A stretch of 64,000 nucleotides of DNA from Brevibacterium linens ATCC 9172 (GCF_900169165.1 NZ_FXYY01000015.1:1-64000); one strand, 5' to 3'. Counted from the first letter of the stretch, positions 47,590 through 56,508 are shown. A program made the numbers and translations. The notes: generated by a model not told the origin, from the letters alone.

Positions 47590-48866
47590 TGGACCCTGAC
47601 CCCGATTCGGCCGCCCGTATCCTCAGCGCCATCGGCGAGGAGGACTACGGGCGGCTGCTCGCGGCGCTGGTCACCCGGTTCCGGGACTTCGACCTCGCCG
47701 AGGAGGCCCTCCACGACGCCGTGCTGCGCGCGGTCGAGACGTGGCCGGGCAGGGGAGTGCCCGAACGACCCCAGGCGTGGCTGATGGCCACGGCGAAGAA
47801 CCGCGCCATCGATCTCATCCGCGCCGACGATGTGCGCACCAGACACCTCGCCCGCCTGCGCATCGAGGACGAGCTGCGGCCAGGTGACCACGACGACCAC
47901 GCGGAGCGCCTCGGCGAGGAGGTGGACACGGCGGACCTGCCCGACGACCGTCTCGGCCTGTTCTTCACCTGCTCCCACCCGACCCTGCGCGAGGACGAAT
48001 GCATCGTGCTCGTCCTGCGCTTCCTCTCGGGACTGACCACTGCCGAGGTGGCTGCCGGGTTCCTCATCGAGACCGCGACGATGCAGCAGCGGATCGTCCG
48101 CGCCAAGCAGCGGATCCGCAAGACCGGGATTCCCTTCGGCCGCCCTGCGCCTGCTGAGCTCGGCGACCGGCTGCCCGGAGTGCTGCGCGTCCTCTCCCTC
48201 ATCTTCACCCAGGGCATCAACGCCACTGCAGGACGCGAACATACTCGAGTCGATCTGCAGCTCGAAGCCATCCGCCTGACCCGACTGCTCGTCGGATATC
48301 TGCCCGAGCAGACCGAAGCACGCGGTCTGCTGGCCCTGCTCCTGCTCACCCGAGCCCGTGATCGCGCTCGGGTGACCGAGGACGCTCGGCCGGTGCCGCT
48401 GGCCGATCAGGACCGCAGCCGGTGGGACTCCCGCCTCATCGCCGAAGGCACGGGGATCGTCGGAGCGGCCGCCGGGGAACCGGGGGCCGGGGCCTTCACC
48501 ATCCAGGCGGCGATCGCTGCCCTGCACGCCGACGCGGCGACGTTCGCCGATACGGACTGGAAGCAGATCCTCGTGCTCTACCGGATGCTTGCCGACCTCG
48601 ACCCGTCGCCGGTCGTGGCTCTCAACACCGCGATCGCCCTCGGGCAGGTCTCGGGCCCCGAAGCGGCCATGAGCGCTCTGGACGAACTGGCCGATGATCC
48701 GCGGCTGCTGCGGCACAGACCCTTTTACATCGCCAGAGCCATCACGCTCGACGAACTCGGCCGCACGGCCGAAGCCTCGGATGCCTATGCCACCGGGCTG
48801 GAGTGCCCCGGAAACGATGCCGAATCCGAATACATCACTGCCCGGATCACCGATCTTCAGCGGTGA
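47589..48866 (+). CDS. ECF RNA polymerase sigma factor, ECF42 group
   Basis: A 425-residue sigma factor. Region 2 lies at about residues 15-90 (DFDLAEEALHDAVLRAVETW, QAWLMATAKNRAIDLIRADD) and region 4 at about 110-180 (LSGLTTAEVAAGFLIETATMQQRIVRAKQRIRK, read in two parts). A long C-terminal DUF6596/TPR-like extension of 230 residues follows (EHTRVDLQLEAIRLTRLL, ALNTAIALGQVSGPEAAMSAL). This architecture and the YCII partner fit ECF42, which has no classical anti-sigma factor; the extension is thought to regulate it. It is co-translated with the YCII gene. Confidence 0.9.
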   Translation: MDPDPDSAARILSAIGEEDYGRLLAALVTRFRDFDLAEEALHDAVLRAVETWPGRGVPERPQAWLMATAKNRAIDLIRADDVRTRHLARLRIEDELRPGDHDDHAERLGEEVDTADLPDDRLGLFFTCSHPTLREDECIVLVLRFLSGLTTAEVAAGFLIETATMQQRIVRAKQRIRKTGIPFGRPAPAELGDRLPGVLRVLSLIFTQGINATAGREHTRVDLQLEAIRLTRLLVGYLPEQTEARGLLALLLLTRARDRARVTEDARPVPLADQDRSRWDSRLIAEGTGIVGAAAGEPGAGAFTIQAAIAALHADAATFADTDWKQILVLYRMLADLDPSPVVALNTAIALGQVSGPEAAMSALDELADDPRLLRHRPFYIARAITLDELGRTAEASDAYATGLECPGNDAESEYITARITDLQR

Positions 48867-48891
48867 CCCGGGCAGGGACTGGTGGACGCAG

Positions 48892-48926
48892 GACTCCGGC
48901 GTTCGGGTGAGGCGAACGCCGGAGTC
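48892..48926. terminator. 14-bp hairpin between sigma factor and carboxylase genes
   Basis: GACTCCGGCGTTCG (48892-48905) and its exact complement (48913-48926) flank a 7-nt loop between converging genes. No T-run is present. Confidence 0.8.
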
Positions 48927-48934
48927 GATGTTCC

Positions 48935-50746
48935 TCAGGCGGCGAAGCGGATGATCGCCTCACCGGACTTCACCGAGGCACCTGCGTCGACGAGCACCTC
49001 GGAGACGGTGCCGGAGTGACCGGCCTTGAGAGGCTGCTCCATCTTCATCGCCTCGATGACGGCAAGGGTGTCACCGACTTCGACGGTGTCACCGGGATTG
49101 ACGGCGATGGAGATGATGGTGCCCTGCATGGGAGCGTTGAGCGCGTTCGAATCGTCGGCGAGCTTCGCACCCTTGCGGCTGCTCAGCCCGCGTTTGCGCC
49201 GTGGCACGCTGGGGCTGGGAACATGACCGAGGTCCGAGATGACGTCCTTGGGGACCGACACGGTCATCCGACGGCCATCGACCTCGACCACAACACTGAA
49301 GCTGTCGGTTGCAGTACTCATCTGTTCTCCTAGCGGTGGATCGACAAGCGGATTGACGAAAGCGGTTTCGAGCCAGTTGGTCCAGACCTTGAAATCGGTC
49401 GCGAAGGACGGTTCGTCCACGAGCACCCGGTGCAGCGGCAGCAGTGTCGAGACGCCCTCGATGCGGTATTCGGACAGCGCCCGACGTGCTCGTGCCAGGG
49501 CCTCGTCACGGGTGGCGCCGGTGACGACGAGTTTGGCCAGCATCGGGTCGAAGTCCGTGCCGACGACGCTGCCTTCGCCGATGCCGGAGTCCAGCCGCAC
49601 GCCTGGGCCCGACGGCGCACGGTAGTTCTTCACCGCGCCGGTGGCGGGGAAGAACGTGGTCGGGTCCTCGGCGTTGATGCGGAACTGGAAGGAGTGTCCG
49701 CGCACGGCGGGGAACTCATCCGGCAGGGTCTCACCCGAGGCGATGCGCACCTGCCAGCCGACGAGGTCGACTCCGGTGACCTCCTCGGTGACGGTGTGTT
49801 CGACCTGGATGCGTGCATTGGCTTCCATGAAGATGATCGTGCCGTCCTCTCCGAGGAGGAACTCGCACGTCGCGGCGCCGACGTAGCCGACGTGGGCGAG
49901 CAGACGAGCCGAGGCTGCGGAGACGATGCGCTCCTGTTCGGCGGTGAGGAACGGGGCGGGCGCCTCTTCGATGATCTTCTGGTTGCGACGCTGCAGAGTG
50001 CAGTCGCGTGTGGACACGACCCGCACATTGCCGTGGGCATCGGCCAGGCACTGGGTCTCGAGGTGGCGGGGGCGCACGATCTGCTTCTCGATGAGGCACT
50101 CACCGCGGCCGAAGGCGCTCTGGGCCTCGCGGGTCGCCGCAGTGTAGGCGGCTTCGAGGTCCTCGGCGGCAGAACAGGCGCGAAAACCGCGTCCGCCTCC
50201 GCCGTGGACGGCCTTGACGACGACGGGGAACCCGATCCGGTCGGCCACTTCGGCGGCTTCGGCCAGATCGGCCACGGCACCGTCGGAACCGGGAGCGACC
50301 GGAGCGTCGACAGCCTCGGCGACGGCCCGGGCTCCGGACTTGTCACCGAGGAGCTCGATCGCTGCCGGGGGAGGACCGACCCAGATCAGCCCGGCATCGA
50401 TGACGGCCTGGGCGAACTGCGCGTTCTCGGCCATATAGCCGTAGCCGGGATGGACGGCATCGGCGCCGGAGCGCTTGGCCAGGGCGAGGATCTTCTCGAT
50501 GTCGAGATACGTCTCCCCGGCTCCGGATCCGTCCAGCAGCCACGCATCGTCGGCGAGTTCGACGAAATCGGCATCGGAATCGGCACGGGTGTACACGGCG
50601 ACGGCCTTGATGCCGAGGTCGTGGGCGGCCCGGATGATGCGCAGAGCGATCTCACCGCGGTTGGCGATGAGGACCCGGCGGACGGCCCCGGTCGGAACAG
50701 TGGTGCTCAGAACCGAGGTCGTGGAGTCGGAGAGGACTGTGGTCAT
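48935..50746 (-). CDS. accA3: Acyl-CoA carboxylase alpha subunit (biotin carboxylase and BCCP)
   Basis: A 603-residue protein that carboxylates its own biotin with ATP and bicarbonate for the carboxyltransferase step that makes malonyl- and methylmalonyl-CoA. The biotin carboxylase domain (1-460) has VLIANRGEIALRIIRAA, the VKAVHGGGGRGFRAC ATP loop and IFMEANARIQVEHTVTE. The C-terminal BCCP domain carries biotinyl Lys568 in EAMKMEQ. AAAGGAGCACC precedes ATG 50746. The beta subunit is not in the window. The 123-bp upstream gap to maf is AT-rich. Confidence 0.93.
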   Translation of the reverse strand: MTTVLSDSTTSVLSTTVPTGAVRRVLIANRGEIALRIIRAAHDLGIKAVAVYTRADSDADFVELADDAWLLDGSGAGETYLDIEKILALAKRSGADAVHPGYGYMAENAQFAQAVIDAGLIWVGPPPAAIELLGDKSGARAVAEAVDAPVAPGSDGAVADLAEAAEVADRIGFPVVVKAVHGGGGRGFRACSAAEDLEAAYTAATREAQSAFGRGECLIEKQIVRPRHLETQCLADAHGNVRVVSTRDCTLQRRNQKIIEEAPAPFLTAEQERIVSAASARLLAHVGYVGAATCEFLLGEDGTIIFMEANARIQVEHTVTEEVTGVDLVGWQVRIASGETLPDEFPAVRGHSFQFRINAEDPTTFFPATGAVKNYRAPSGPGVRLDSGIGEGSVVGTDFDPMLAKLVVTGATRDEALARARRALSEYRIEGVSTLLPLHRVLVDEPSFATDFKVWTNWLETAFVNPLVDPPLGEQMSTATDSFSVVVEVDGRRMTVSVPKDVISDLGHVPSPSVPRRKRGLSSRKGAKLADDSNALNAPMQGTIISIAVNPGDTVEVGDTLAVIEAMKMEQPLKAGHSGTVSEVLVDAGASVKSGEAIIRFAA

Positions 50747-50811
50747 GGTGCTCCTTTGTATGATCACAGAATAATTTAGAGAACAGCACCAAGGGTTTGT
50801 AGGACAGCGAT

Positions 50812-50866
50812 AAAAAATTGGGACGAGAACTTCAATGTCCTCGGGCGTGTCATCGAACTCGTCTCG
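50812..50866 (-). terminator. Possible rho-independent terminator after maf
   Basis: On the minus strand GACGAG (after the maf stop) can pair with CTCGTC, and CCAATTTTTTATC follows, giving a T6 run. The stem is short and bulged, so this is tentative. Confidence 0.4.
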
Positions 50867-50869
50867 AGT

Positions 50870-51607
50870 CTACCGCTGGAGAGTCCACAGATCGGGCCAG
50901 AACAGGCCCATATCGGTGACCAGTTCGCGTACGACGGGCAGGCTGAGTCCGAGGACGGTGAGATGGTCGCCGTCGAGCCGGTCGACGAAGGCGCCGCCGA
51001 ATCCGTCGATCGTCAGCGCCCCGGCCACATGAAAGGGCTCTTCGGTGGCGATGTACGCCTCGAGCTCCTCCGGGCCGGGTGAGCCGATGAGCACCGAGGT
51101 GGCCGACCGCTGAGAGCGCAGTGCGCTGAGTTCGAAGGCCTTCGGGTCGGTTCGATCGGCGCGATCAGTGCTGTCGCGGCGGTCGTCAGCTCCCGCCCGC
51201 CCGGCAGTGCCGTTCGCTTGCGGAGTCCGGATGAGGACGGCGACGGTATGCCCCGAGTGCAGCGTCGTCCATTGACCGGCGATCGCCGACCACACTTCGC
51301 GAGTGCGGTCGGCCGTTCCCGGTTTGCCGATGGCCCGGCCGTCGAATTCGAGCAGGGAGTCGCCGGCGATGACGACTACGGTGTCCGCGTCCTCGAGCGC
51401 CGGGGGAGCGGAACCGATGATCCGGTCGATGACCGCGCGGGCCTTCGCTTCCGAGAGAGCCGTGGTGAGATCGCCGACGGAACCGGAGAATTCGTCTTCG
51501 ATGGCGCGTTCGTCGACCTCGGAGACGATGATGACCGGGTCGATCCCGCCGGCTCGGAGGATCTGGCGTCGAGAGGGAGACTGGGAAGCGAGGACCACAG
51601 GGATCAC
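50870..51607 (-). CDS. maf: Maf family nucleotide pyrophosphatase
   Basis: A 245-residue house-cleaning nucleotide pyrophosphatase. ASQSPSRRQILRAGG is the family start and AGDSLLEFDGRAIGKPG holds the catalytic Asp region. Beyond about residue 125 there is an insert rich in Asp/Arg/Ala (GRAGADDRRDSTDRADRTD) that most Maf proteins lack; the C-terminal fold (VAGALTIDGFGGAFVDRLDG) is intact. GTG 51607 overlaps the upstream stop. Confidence 0.88.
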   Translation of the reverse strand: MIPVVLASQSPSRRQILRAGGIDPVIIVSEVDERAIEDEFSGSVGDLTTALSEAKARAVIDRIIGSAPPALEDADTVVVIAGDSLLEFDGRAIGKPGTADRTREVWSAIAGQWTTLHSGHTVAVLIRTPQANGTAGRAGADDRRDSTDRADRTDPKAFELSALRSQRSATSVLIGSPGPEELEAYIATEEPFHVAGALTIDGFGGAFVDRLDGDHLTVLGLSLPVVRELVTDMGLFWPDLWTLQR

Positions 51608-52581
51608 GAGACGGCCTCCGAGTGATTCGGGACCGGGTCGGCCCTGACGTCCTCTGTCACCGCTGATCCTTCGGCAGCTGACTGAGCCTCGGCGCCGGGG
51701 ACCAGTTCGTGACGGCGGGCGGTTTCGCCCTTCTCCGGGATATCGAGGCTGCGGTCGACGACGACCGGGGCTGCGATGCGCTCGGCGATCGCCGACAGCA
51801 GGGTCGAGGACAGCTGTGCATAGCCGAGTTCGCTGGGGAATCGTCCCGAGTCGTTGAGCAGAGACCGGCGTGTCGTTCCGCTCAGTGATCCCGTCGACCG
51901 CAGCGGAACCGCACGTGCGGCCAGCGCTGCCAGCCATTGGGAACCGGCGAGGACCCGTGAGGTCCGCCGCAGCGACGTCTTGAGCGGATCGCGCAGCCCC
52001 GGCAGACCGCCGAGGTTGGGACAGACGAGGACGAACACGGTGTAGCGGCCCTCGCGCTGGAGCCTGTTGATGGCCTGGTTGAGCACGGGAACGCCGATGG
52101 TCGCCTGGATCGGGTGGATGATGTCTCCGGTGCCGATCGAGATGATCGCGAACCGGCGGTCTTCTGTCCAGTGGTCCGAGAGCTGTCGAGAGAGCCACGG
52201 CGAGCGCAGAACCTCGTCGACCTGCCGATGCAGATCATCCGACAGCGCCGAGGGGCGAGCCGTGGTCTGGACCCGCACAGTGGTGCCGAGCATCCGCGCC
52301 AGTCCGCGGCCGATGAGAGTCGGTGGCGCCTGCTCGGGGTCGACGTCGACCCCGCAGAGCCACGAATCGCCGATGATGGCCAGGGCGGCGGAGTCGTCAT
52401 CGTCGTTGTGTCGGGGAGCGGCGATCGCCTCGGCGAAGGTGGAGAAGCGGCGATTCTTGTCGTCGTCGAAGGAGCGGCGCAGCGATCCTGCCTGGTGGCG
52501 GAGCAGCCCCGCAGCCGAGGCACCGGCGCCGACGACGGTCGCTCCCATGGTCGCCAGCGTATAGATCAAGCGTCTTCCCAC
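51604..52581 (-). CDS. SGNH/GDSL-like hydrolase, likely degenerate
   Basis: A 325-residue protein with an N-terminal hydrophobic segment (LIYTLATMGATVVGAGASAAGLL) and an SGNH fold (AIIGDSWLCGVD is the GDS block). The block III Asn is replaced (ISIGTGDIIH, where GxND is usual). The block V His is replaced by Phe: DSGRFPSELGYAQL instead of the D-x-x-H form. Two of the four family residues are therefore altered, so enzyme activity is doubtful. It shares a transcript with maf by a 4-base overlap. It diverges from the AI-2E gene. Confidence 0.75.
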   Translation of the reverse strand: MGRRLIYTLATMGATVVGAGASAAGLLRHQAGSLRRSFDDDKNRRFSTFAEAIAAPRHNDDDDSAALAIIGDSWLCGVDVDPEQAPPTLIGRGLARMLGTTVRVQTTARPSALSDDLHRQVDEVLRSPWLSRQLSDHWTEDRRFAIISIGTGDIIHPIQATIGVPVLNQAINRLQREGRYTVFVLVCPNLGGLPGLRDPLKTSLRRTSRVLAGSQWLAALAARAVPLRSTGSLSGTTRRSLLNDSGRFPSELGYAQLSSTLLSAIAERIAAPVVVDRSLDIPEKGETARRHELVPGAEAQSAAEGSAVTEDVRADPVPNHSEAVS

Positions 52582-52644
52582 TGTTTCCCTCCTCCGGCGT
52601 CATCATTGCACCTTTGTCAGTGCTTCAACAACTATTGTTGGACC

Positions 52645-54075
52645 ATGACGGAAAACGATCAGCAGCAACCTCCGAACCGATTCCGTGGGGCGTGGGAGGC
52701 GTTCCGGAGGGGACGCGGATCCTCGCGTTCCCGGTCCGAATCCGAGCCGACCCCGTCGCAGGCCGTCAGTGCCGAAGAGATCGCACTCAGTCGAATCGAA
52801 GCCCAGGCCAAACCGTATGTGGCTCCGGGTCTCAAGCTCGCTGCTGCGTGGTCGTGGCGGTCGATCGTCGTACTCGTGGCGATCGGCGTGGCCCTGTGGC
52901 TCCTGTCGAAGATCTCCAGCGTCGTGCTGCCCGTGCTCATCGCTCTGCTGTTGGCCGCTCTGCTCGCTCCGCTGACCGGGTGGCTGAAGAAGAAGCGTGT
53001 ACCGCGCGGCGGGGCCGCTGCGATCTCCTTCATCGGTTTCATCGTCATCGTGCTCGGGCTCTTCGGCCTCGTCGGTCAGCAGATCTATTCCGGCATGCCC
53101 GATCTCGTCAGACAGGTCATCGCCGGTGTGTCCGGAATCAGCGGCTGGCTGGCCACGAGTCCCTTCGGCATCGACGCCTCGACGATCTCGAGCTATATCG
53201 ACGAGGCGATCAAGACCGCGACGAGCTTCTTCCAGAGCAACAGCAGCCAGCTTCTCGGCGGTGCCCTGGAGGCCACCTCCTCGGTGGGCACCTTCCTCAC
53301 CGGTATGGCCGTCTGCCTGTTCGCGACGTTCTTCTTCCTCTACGACGGGGAGAACATTTTCAGATGGGTCATGAACCTGCTGCCGGTCCCGGCGCGTCCT
53401 GTCGCCACGGGTGCGGCTCGGCGCGGGTGGACGACCCTCGTGCAGTATGTGCGGGTCCAGATCCTCGTCGCCGCCGTCGACGCGATCGGCATCGGCATCG
53501 GCGCTGCTTTCCTCGGGATCCCGCTGGTCATTCCCATGACCGTGCTCGTCTTCCTCACCTCGTTCGTCCCCGTCGTCGGCGCCATCGCCTCCGGGGCGGT
53601 CGCCGTACTCGTCGCTCTGGTCTCGAACGGACTGGTCAGCGCGGTGATCATGTTGGCCGTGGTCATTGCGGTCCAGCAGATCGAAAGCCAGGTCCTCCAG
53701 CCTTTCCTGATGGGCAAGGCCGTGTCCGTCCACCCGCTGGCCGTGATCCTCGCGGTCACCGGAGGCGGTTTCCTCTTCGGCATCGTCGGTGCCCTCTTCG
53801 CCGTTCCCCTGGTGGCGGTGCTCAACAGCGTCGTCAGCTATATTGTGCGCACGAACGCCGGTGACTCCGAGGCCGCAGAGGATGACCCGAAGCGAGATCC
53901 GGACGAGCGGGGGGCCACCGCTGTCCTGGAGACCGCGAAGGAACGGCTCACCGACGCCGTCCGCGAATCCGCGGAAGACGAACGCGCATCAGGCTCCGAA
54001 TCGACCGATTCGGGCGAATCTGGGACGACCGGTTCGGCCGAGCCCGGACGGTCGAAGAACGCCCTCGATGACTGA
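52645..54075 (+). CDS. AI-2E family transporter
   Basis: A 476-residue membrane protein with a basic/Ser-rich N-terminus, eight or so helices, and an acidic C-terminal tail of about 80 residues (DSEAAEDDPKRDPDERGA ... ESTDSGESGTTGSAEPG). The core segments SSVVLPVLIALLLAALLAPL and MTVLVFLTSFVPVVGAIASG match the family. These proteins act as AI-2 exporters or, in relatives, as sodium/proton antiporters; the substrate here is unknown. The start at ATG 52645 is the first consistent with the family. Confidence 0.88.
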   Translation: MTENDQQQPPNRFRGAWEAFRRGRGSSRSRSESEPTPSQAVSAEEIALSRIEAQAKPYVAPGLKLAAAWSWRSIVVLVAIGVALWLLSKISSVVLPVLIALLLAALLAPLTGWLKKKRVPRGGAAAISFIGFIVIVLGLFGLVGQQIYSGMPDLVRQVIAGVSGISGWLATSPFGIDASTISSYIDEAIKTATSFFQSNSSQLLGGALEATSSVGTFLTGMAVCLFATFFFLYDGENIFRWVMNLLPVPARPVATGAARRGWTTLVQYVRVQILVAAVDAIGIGIGAAFLGIPLVIPMTVLVFLTSFVPVVGAIASGAVAVLVALVSNGLVSAVIMLAVVIAVQQIESQVLQPFLMGKAVSVHPLAVILAVTGGGFLFGIVGALFAVPLVAVLNSVVSYIVRTNAGDSEAAEDDPKRDPDERGATAVLETAKERLTDAVRESAEDERASGSESTDSGESGTTGSAEPGRSKNALDD

Positions 54076-54123
54076 GTCTCGGGCCAGGATGAGTCTCGGG
54101 CCAGGATGAGTCTCGGGCCAGGA
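54073..54123. repeat. Three 17-bp tandem repeats starting at the transporter stop
   Basis: TGAGTCTCGGGCCAGGA occurs three times without gaps. The first copy's TGA is the stop codon of the AI-2E gene, so each copy brings another TGA in a shifted frame. Confidence 0.95.
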
Positions 54124-54153
54124 TGATCCGGCAGGTCGCGTCCGAACGGCGAT

Positions 54154-54206
54154 CCGACGAGGATCTTCTGAGCGGAGTGCCGACGAGGATCCTCTGAGCC
54201 GGAGTG
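54154..54206. repeat. 26/27-bp direct duplication before greA
   Basis: CCGACGAGGATC...GGAGTG appears at 54154-54179 and 54180-54206, differing by a C/T and an extra C. It sits between the transporter repeats and the long palindrome. Confidence 0.85.
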
Positions 54207-54209
54207 CAT

Positions 54210-54249
54210 ACAGAAGTGGGCGGGTGCGATCGCACCCGCCCACTTCTGT
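54210..54249. terminator. Perfect 40-bp palindrome between transporter and greA
   Basis: Bases 54210-54229 are the exact reverse complement of 54230-54249, centred on GTGCGA|TCGCAC with no spacer. The genes converge, so it probably ends both transcripts. No T-run follows. Confidence 0.8.
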
Positions 54250-54268
54250 CTGTTCTGTCTGTCGATGA

Positions 54269-54763
54269 TCAGCCGGTGAAAGCCTCGACGGAATCGACCT
54301 TGACCTCGATGGTCTTGCCGTTCGGAGCCTCGTATGAGGTCGTGTCTCCGGCCTTGACGCCGAGGACAGCCGCTCCGAGCGGAGACTTCTCCGAGAAGAC
54401 GTCGATATCGGAGTCCCCGGCGATCTCGCGGTTGCCCAGCAGGAACCGCATGCTGTTGCCGGCGACGGTCGCAGTGACGACGGTTCCGGGGGCCACGGTC
54501 TTGCCGTCGCTGTCGTTCGAGCCGACCTTGGCGTTGCGCAGCAGCACCTCGAGCTGGCGGATGCGAGCTTCCTGCTTGCCCTGCTCATCACGTGCTGCGT
54601 GATAACCGCTGTTCTCCTTCAAGTCACCCTCGTCGCGGGCGGCTTCGATCTTCTCAGCAATCTCTGCACGACCCGGTCCGGAGAGATGCTCGAGTTCCTT
54701 CGACAGGCGGTCAAAGGCTTCCTGGGTCAACCATGTCTCTTCCTGGGTGACTTCCTCGGTCAT
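54269..54763 (-). CDS. greA: Transcription elongation factor GreA
   Basis: A 164-residue factor that rescues backtracked RNA polymerase by stimulating transcript cleavage. The coiled-coil domain holds the acidic tip in DEGDLKENSGYHAARDEQ, and the C-terminal domain has FSEKSPLGAAVLGVKAGD and YEAPNGKTIEVKV. ATG 54763 follows GAAGGAGAAGTC and gives MTEEVTQEETW; the longer frame to 54832 is unlikely. In mycobacteria greA, DUF4307 and mca are neighbours as here. Confidence 0.95.
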   Translation of the reverse strand: MTEEVTQEETWLTQEAFDRLSKELEHLSGPGRAEIAEKIEAARDEGDLKENSGYHAARDEQGKQEARIRQLEVLLRNAKVGSNDSDGKTVAPGTVVTATVAGNSMRFLLGNREIAGDSDIDVFSEKSPLGAAVLGVKAGDTTSYEAPNGKTIEVKVDSVEAFTG

Positions 54764-54810
54764 GACTTCTCCTTCTTCGGTCGGTGCACTGACGGGCGTG
54801 TCAGGCAACG

Positions 54811-54838
54811 AAAAAACCGGGCGTATGGGCACGCCCGG
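54811..54838 (-). terminator. Rho-independent terminator after the DUF4307 gene
   Basis: On the minus strand a CCGGGCG...CGCCCGG stem with an 8-nt loop is followed by six T residues (54811-54816 as A on the plus strand). It is the only textbook stem plus T-run terminator I see clearly in the window. It separates DUF4307 from greA. Confidence 0.85.
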
Positions 54839-54951
54839 AAGTTGAATGAAACTACAGTGTAACGCATCTGCAGAGAAAAACGATGAGTTCGATCACGTTG
54901 CCTGCCGCGAGTCGGAACTTCGCGGCCGCAAGCGGCGTCCTCGTGGGAGAA

Positions 54952-55377
54952 CTATTCGAACCAGCAGGAGTCCGCGTGACCGGAGGCAGCCAGCTGAGTC
55001 GTCGCCAGGTCGACGTCGACGCGTTTCGGCGCATTCGGATCGGCGTTCGGATCGGCGGGAACGGTCACCTCGGTGAAGCCGACGATCGCTTCGTGCTCGT
55101 TCGTGGCTTGGACGATGCAGTGCACGTCGCGTTCCTGATCCGGAAATATTCCGACGCTGACGTGCGTTGACGAGTCGTCGACAACCGAATATTCAAGAGT
55201 GCGCGGTGTCGTGGGATTCGTCTGCGGACGGAAGGCCCAGACAGCGATGACCGCGACCACAGCGGCGAGGACGACGACGGCGATGACCTTCGCTCGACGG
55301 CTCAGCTCTCGCGTGGGTCTGCTGGTCCGGCCGTAGCGATCATCATGCAGTGGTGGTGCCACTGTTACCTCAGTCAT
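54952..55377 (-). CDS. DUF4307 domain-containing membrane protein
   Basis: A 141-residue protein with one membrane helix (VIAVVVLAAVVAVIAVWAF) after a short basic N-terminus, and an extracytoplasmic beta-rich domain (TLEYSVVDDSSTHVSVGIFP, CIVQATNEHEAIVGF). It matches DUF4307 by sequence and by its place beside mca. Two Cys (in VHCIVQ and DSCWFE) could form a disulfide. GAGGAATTC precedes ATG 55377; ATG 55389 is a weaker start. It diverges from mca. Confidence 0.85.
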   Translation of the reverse strand: MTEVTVAPPLHDDRYGRTSRPTRELSRRAKVIAVVVLAAVVAVIAVWAFRPQTNPTTPRTLEYSVVDDSSTHVSVGIFPDQERDVHCIVQATNEHEAIVGFTEVTVPADPNADPNAPKRVDVDLATTQLAASGHADSCWFE

Positions 55378-55500
55378 TGAATTCCTCATTAAGTACTTCG
55401 CGCACTAATCTAGAGTAGTCGATCCTCTGCCGGCGATCATGTCAGCCGCAGCGCCGGCAGGAGGTGGCCACCAGGCTGAATCGAAAGGGACATTTAGGAT

Positions 55501-56508
55501 ATGACTTCGCTTCCGTACCATGGGCTGCGCCTGTTGGCCGTCCATGCCCACCCCGACGACGAATCCTCCAAGGGTGCGGCAACGACCGCGAAGTACGCGT
55601 CTCTGGGTGCCCGGGTGCTCATCGCCACGATGACCGGTGGTGAAGCCGGCGACATCCTCAACCCCGCCCTGCTGCAGAGCCCGAAGGCCAGCCGCGATAT
55701 CGCCGGTCTCCGTCGTGAGGAGATGGCGACGGCCGCCGCCGCTCTCGGCGCCGAACATGTCTGGGTCGGGCACGTCGACTCGGGGCTGCCCGACGGTGAT
55801 TTCGACAACCAGACACCTCCCGGATGCTTCTATCGGGTCCCCGATGAGGTCGCGATGCTGCCCCTGGTGCACATCATCCGCACCTTCCGCCCGCAGGTGG
55901 TGACCACCTATGACGAGCTCGGCGGATATCCTCACCCCGACCACATCAAGAACCATGCCGTGACCATGGCTGCCGTCGAGGCCGCCGCGGATGCGACCTC
56001 CCACCCCGAGCTCGGTGAGCCGTGGCAGGTGCAGAAGATCTACTTCAATCAGGACCTGTCGGCGAAGAAGTGGATCACCATCCACGAGAAGATGCTCGAA
56101 GCGGGACTCGACTCCCCGTTCGCCGACCACCTCGAGGATTTCAAGAAGCGCGACAACCAACGCCGCAACTGGCTGAGCACCCGCATCGACTGCTCCGAGT
56201 TCTTCTCTGCGCGCGATCGGGCGCTTCTCTCCCATGCCACTCAGATCGACCCCGAGGGCGGCTTCTTCTCCGCTTCTCGCAAGGCCGCTCGCACATACTG
56301 GCCGACCGAAGAATTCGAACTGGCCCTCGACCTCACCGGCCGGGAACCGCTGAACCGGGATCTCGACTTCCAGGAGACCGATCTGTTCGCCGGCGTGACC
56401 TTCGACGACGGTCGTCGCGTTCCCGATGAGGGGATGCTCCCGGACTCACCGGCCGACGACCTCGACGCCGAAGCAGCCGTCCCGACCGAAAGCGATGCCC
56501 GAGCATGA
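55501..56508 (+). CDS. mca: Mycothiol S-conjugate amidase
   Basis: Cuts mycothiol-toxin conjugates to release mercapturic acids and GlcN-Ins, so this organism makes mycothiol. The 335-residue zinc enzyme has AVHAHPDDESSKGAATTAKY (HPDDE plus the Lys typical of Mca and not of MshB) and GGYPHPDHIKNHA. The C-terminal 40 residues are acidic. ATG 55501 lies 8 bases after AGGAT. The stop overlaps the next start by ATGA. Confidence 0.94.
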   Translation: MTSLPYHGLRLLAVHAHPDDESSKGAATTAKYASLGARVLIATMTGGEAGDILNPALLQSPKASRDIAGLRREEMATAAAALGAEHVWVGHVDSGLPDGDFDNQTPPGCFYRVPDEVAMLPLVHIIRTFRPQVVTTYDELGGYPHPDHIKNHAVTMAAVEAAADATSHPELGEPWQVQKIYFNQDLSAKKWITIHEKMLEAGLDSPFADHLEDFKKRDNQRRNWLSTRIDCSEFFSARDRALLSHATQIDPEGGFFSASRKAARTYWPTEEFELALDLTGREPLNRDLDFQETDLFAGVTFDDGRRVPDEGMLPDSPADDLDAEAAVPTESDARA

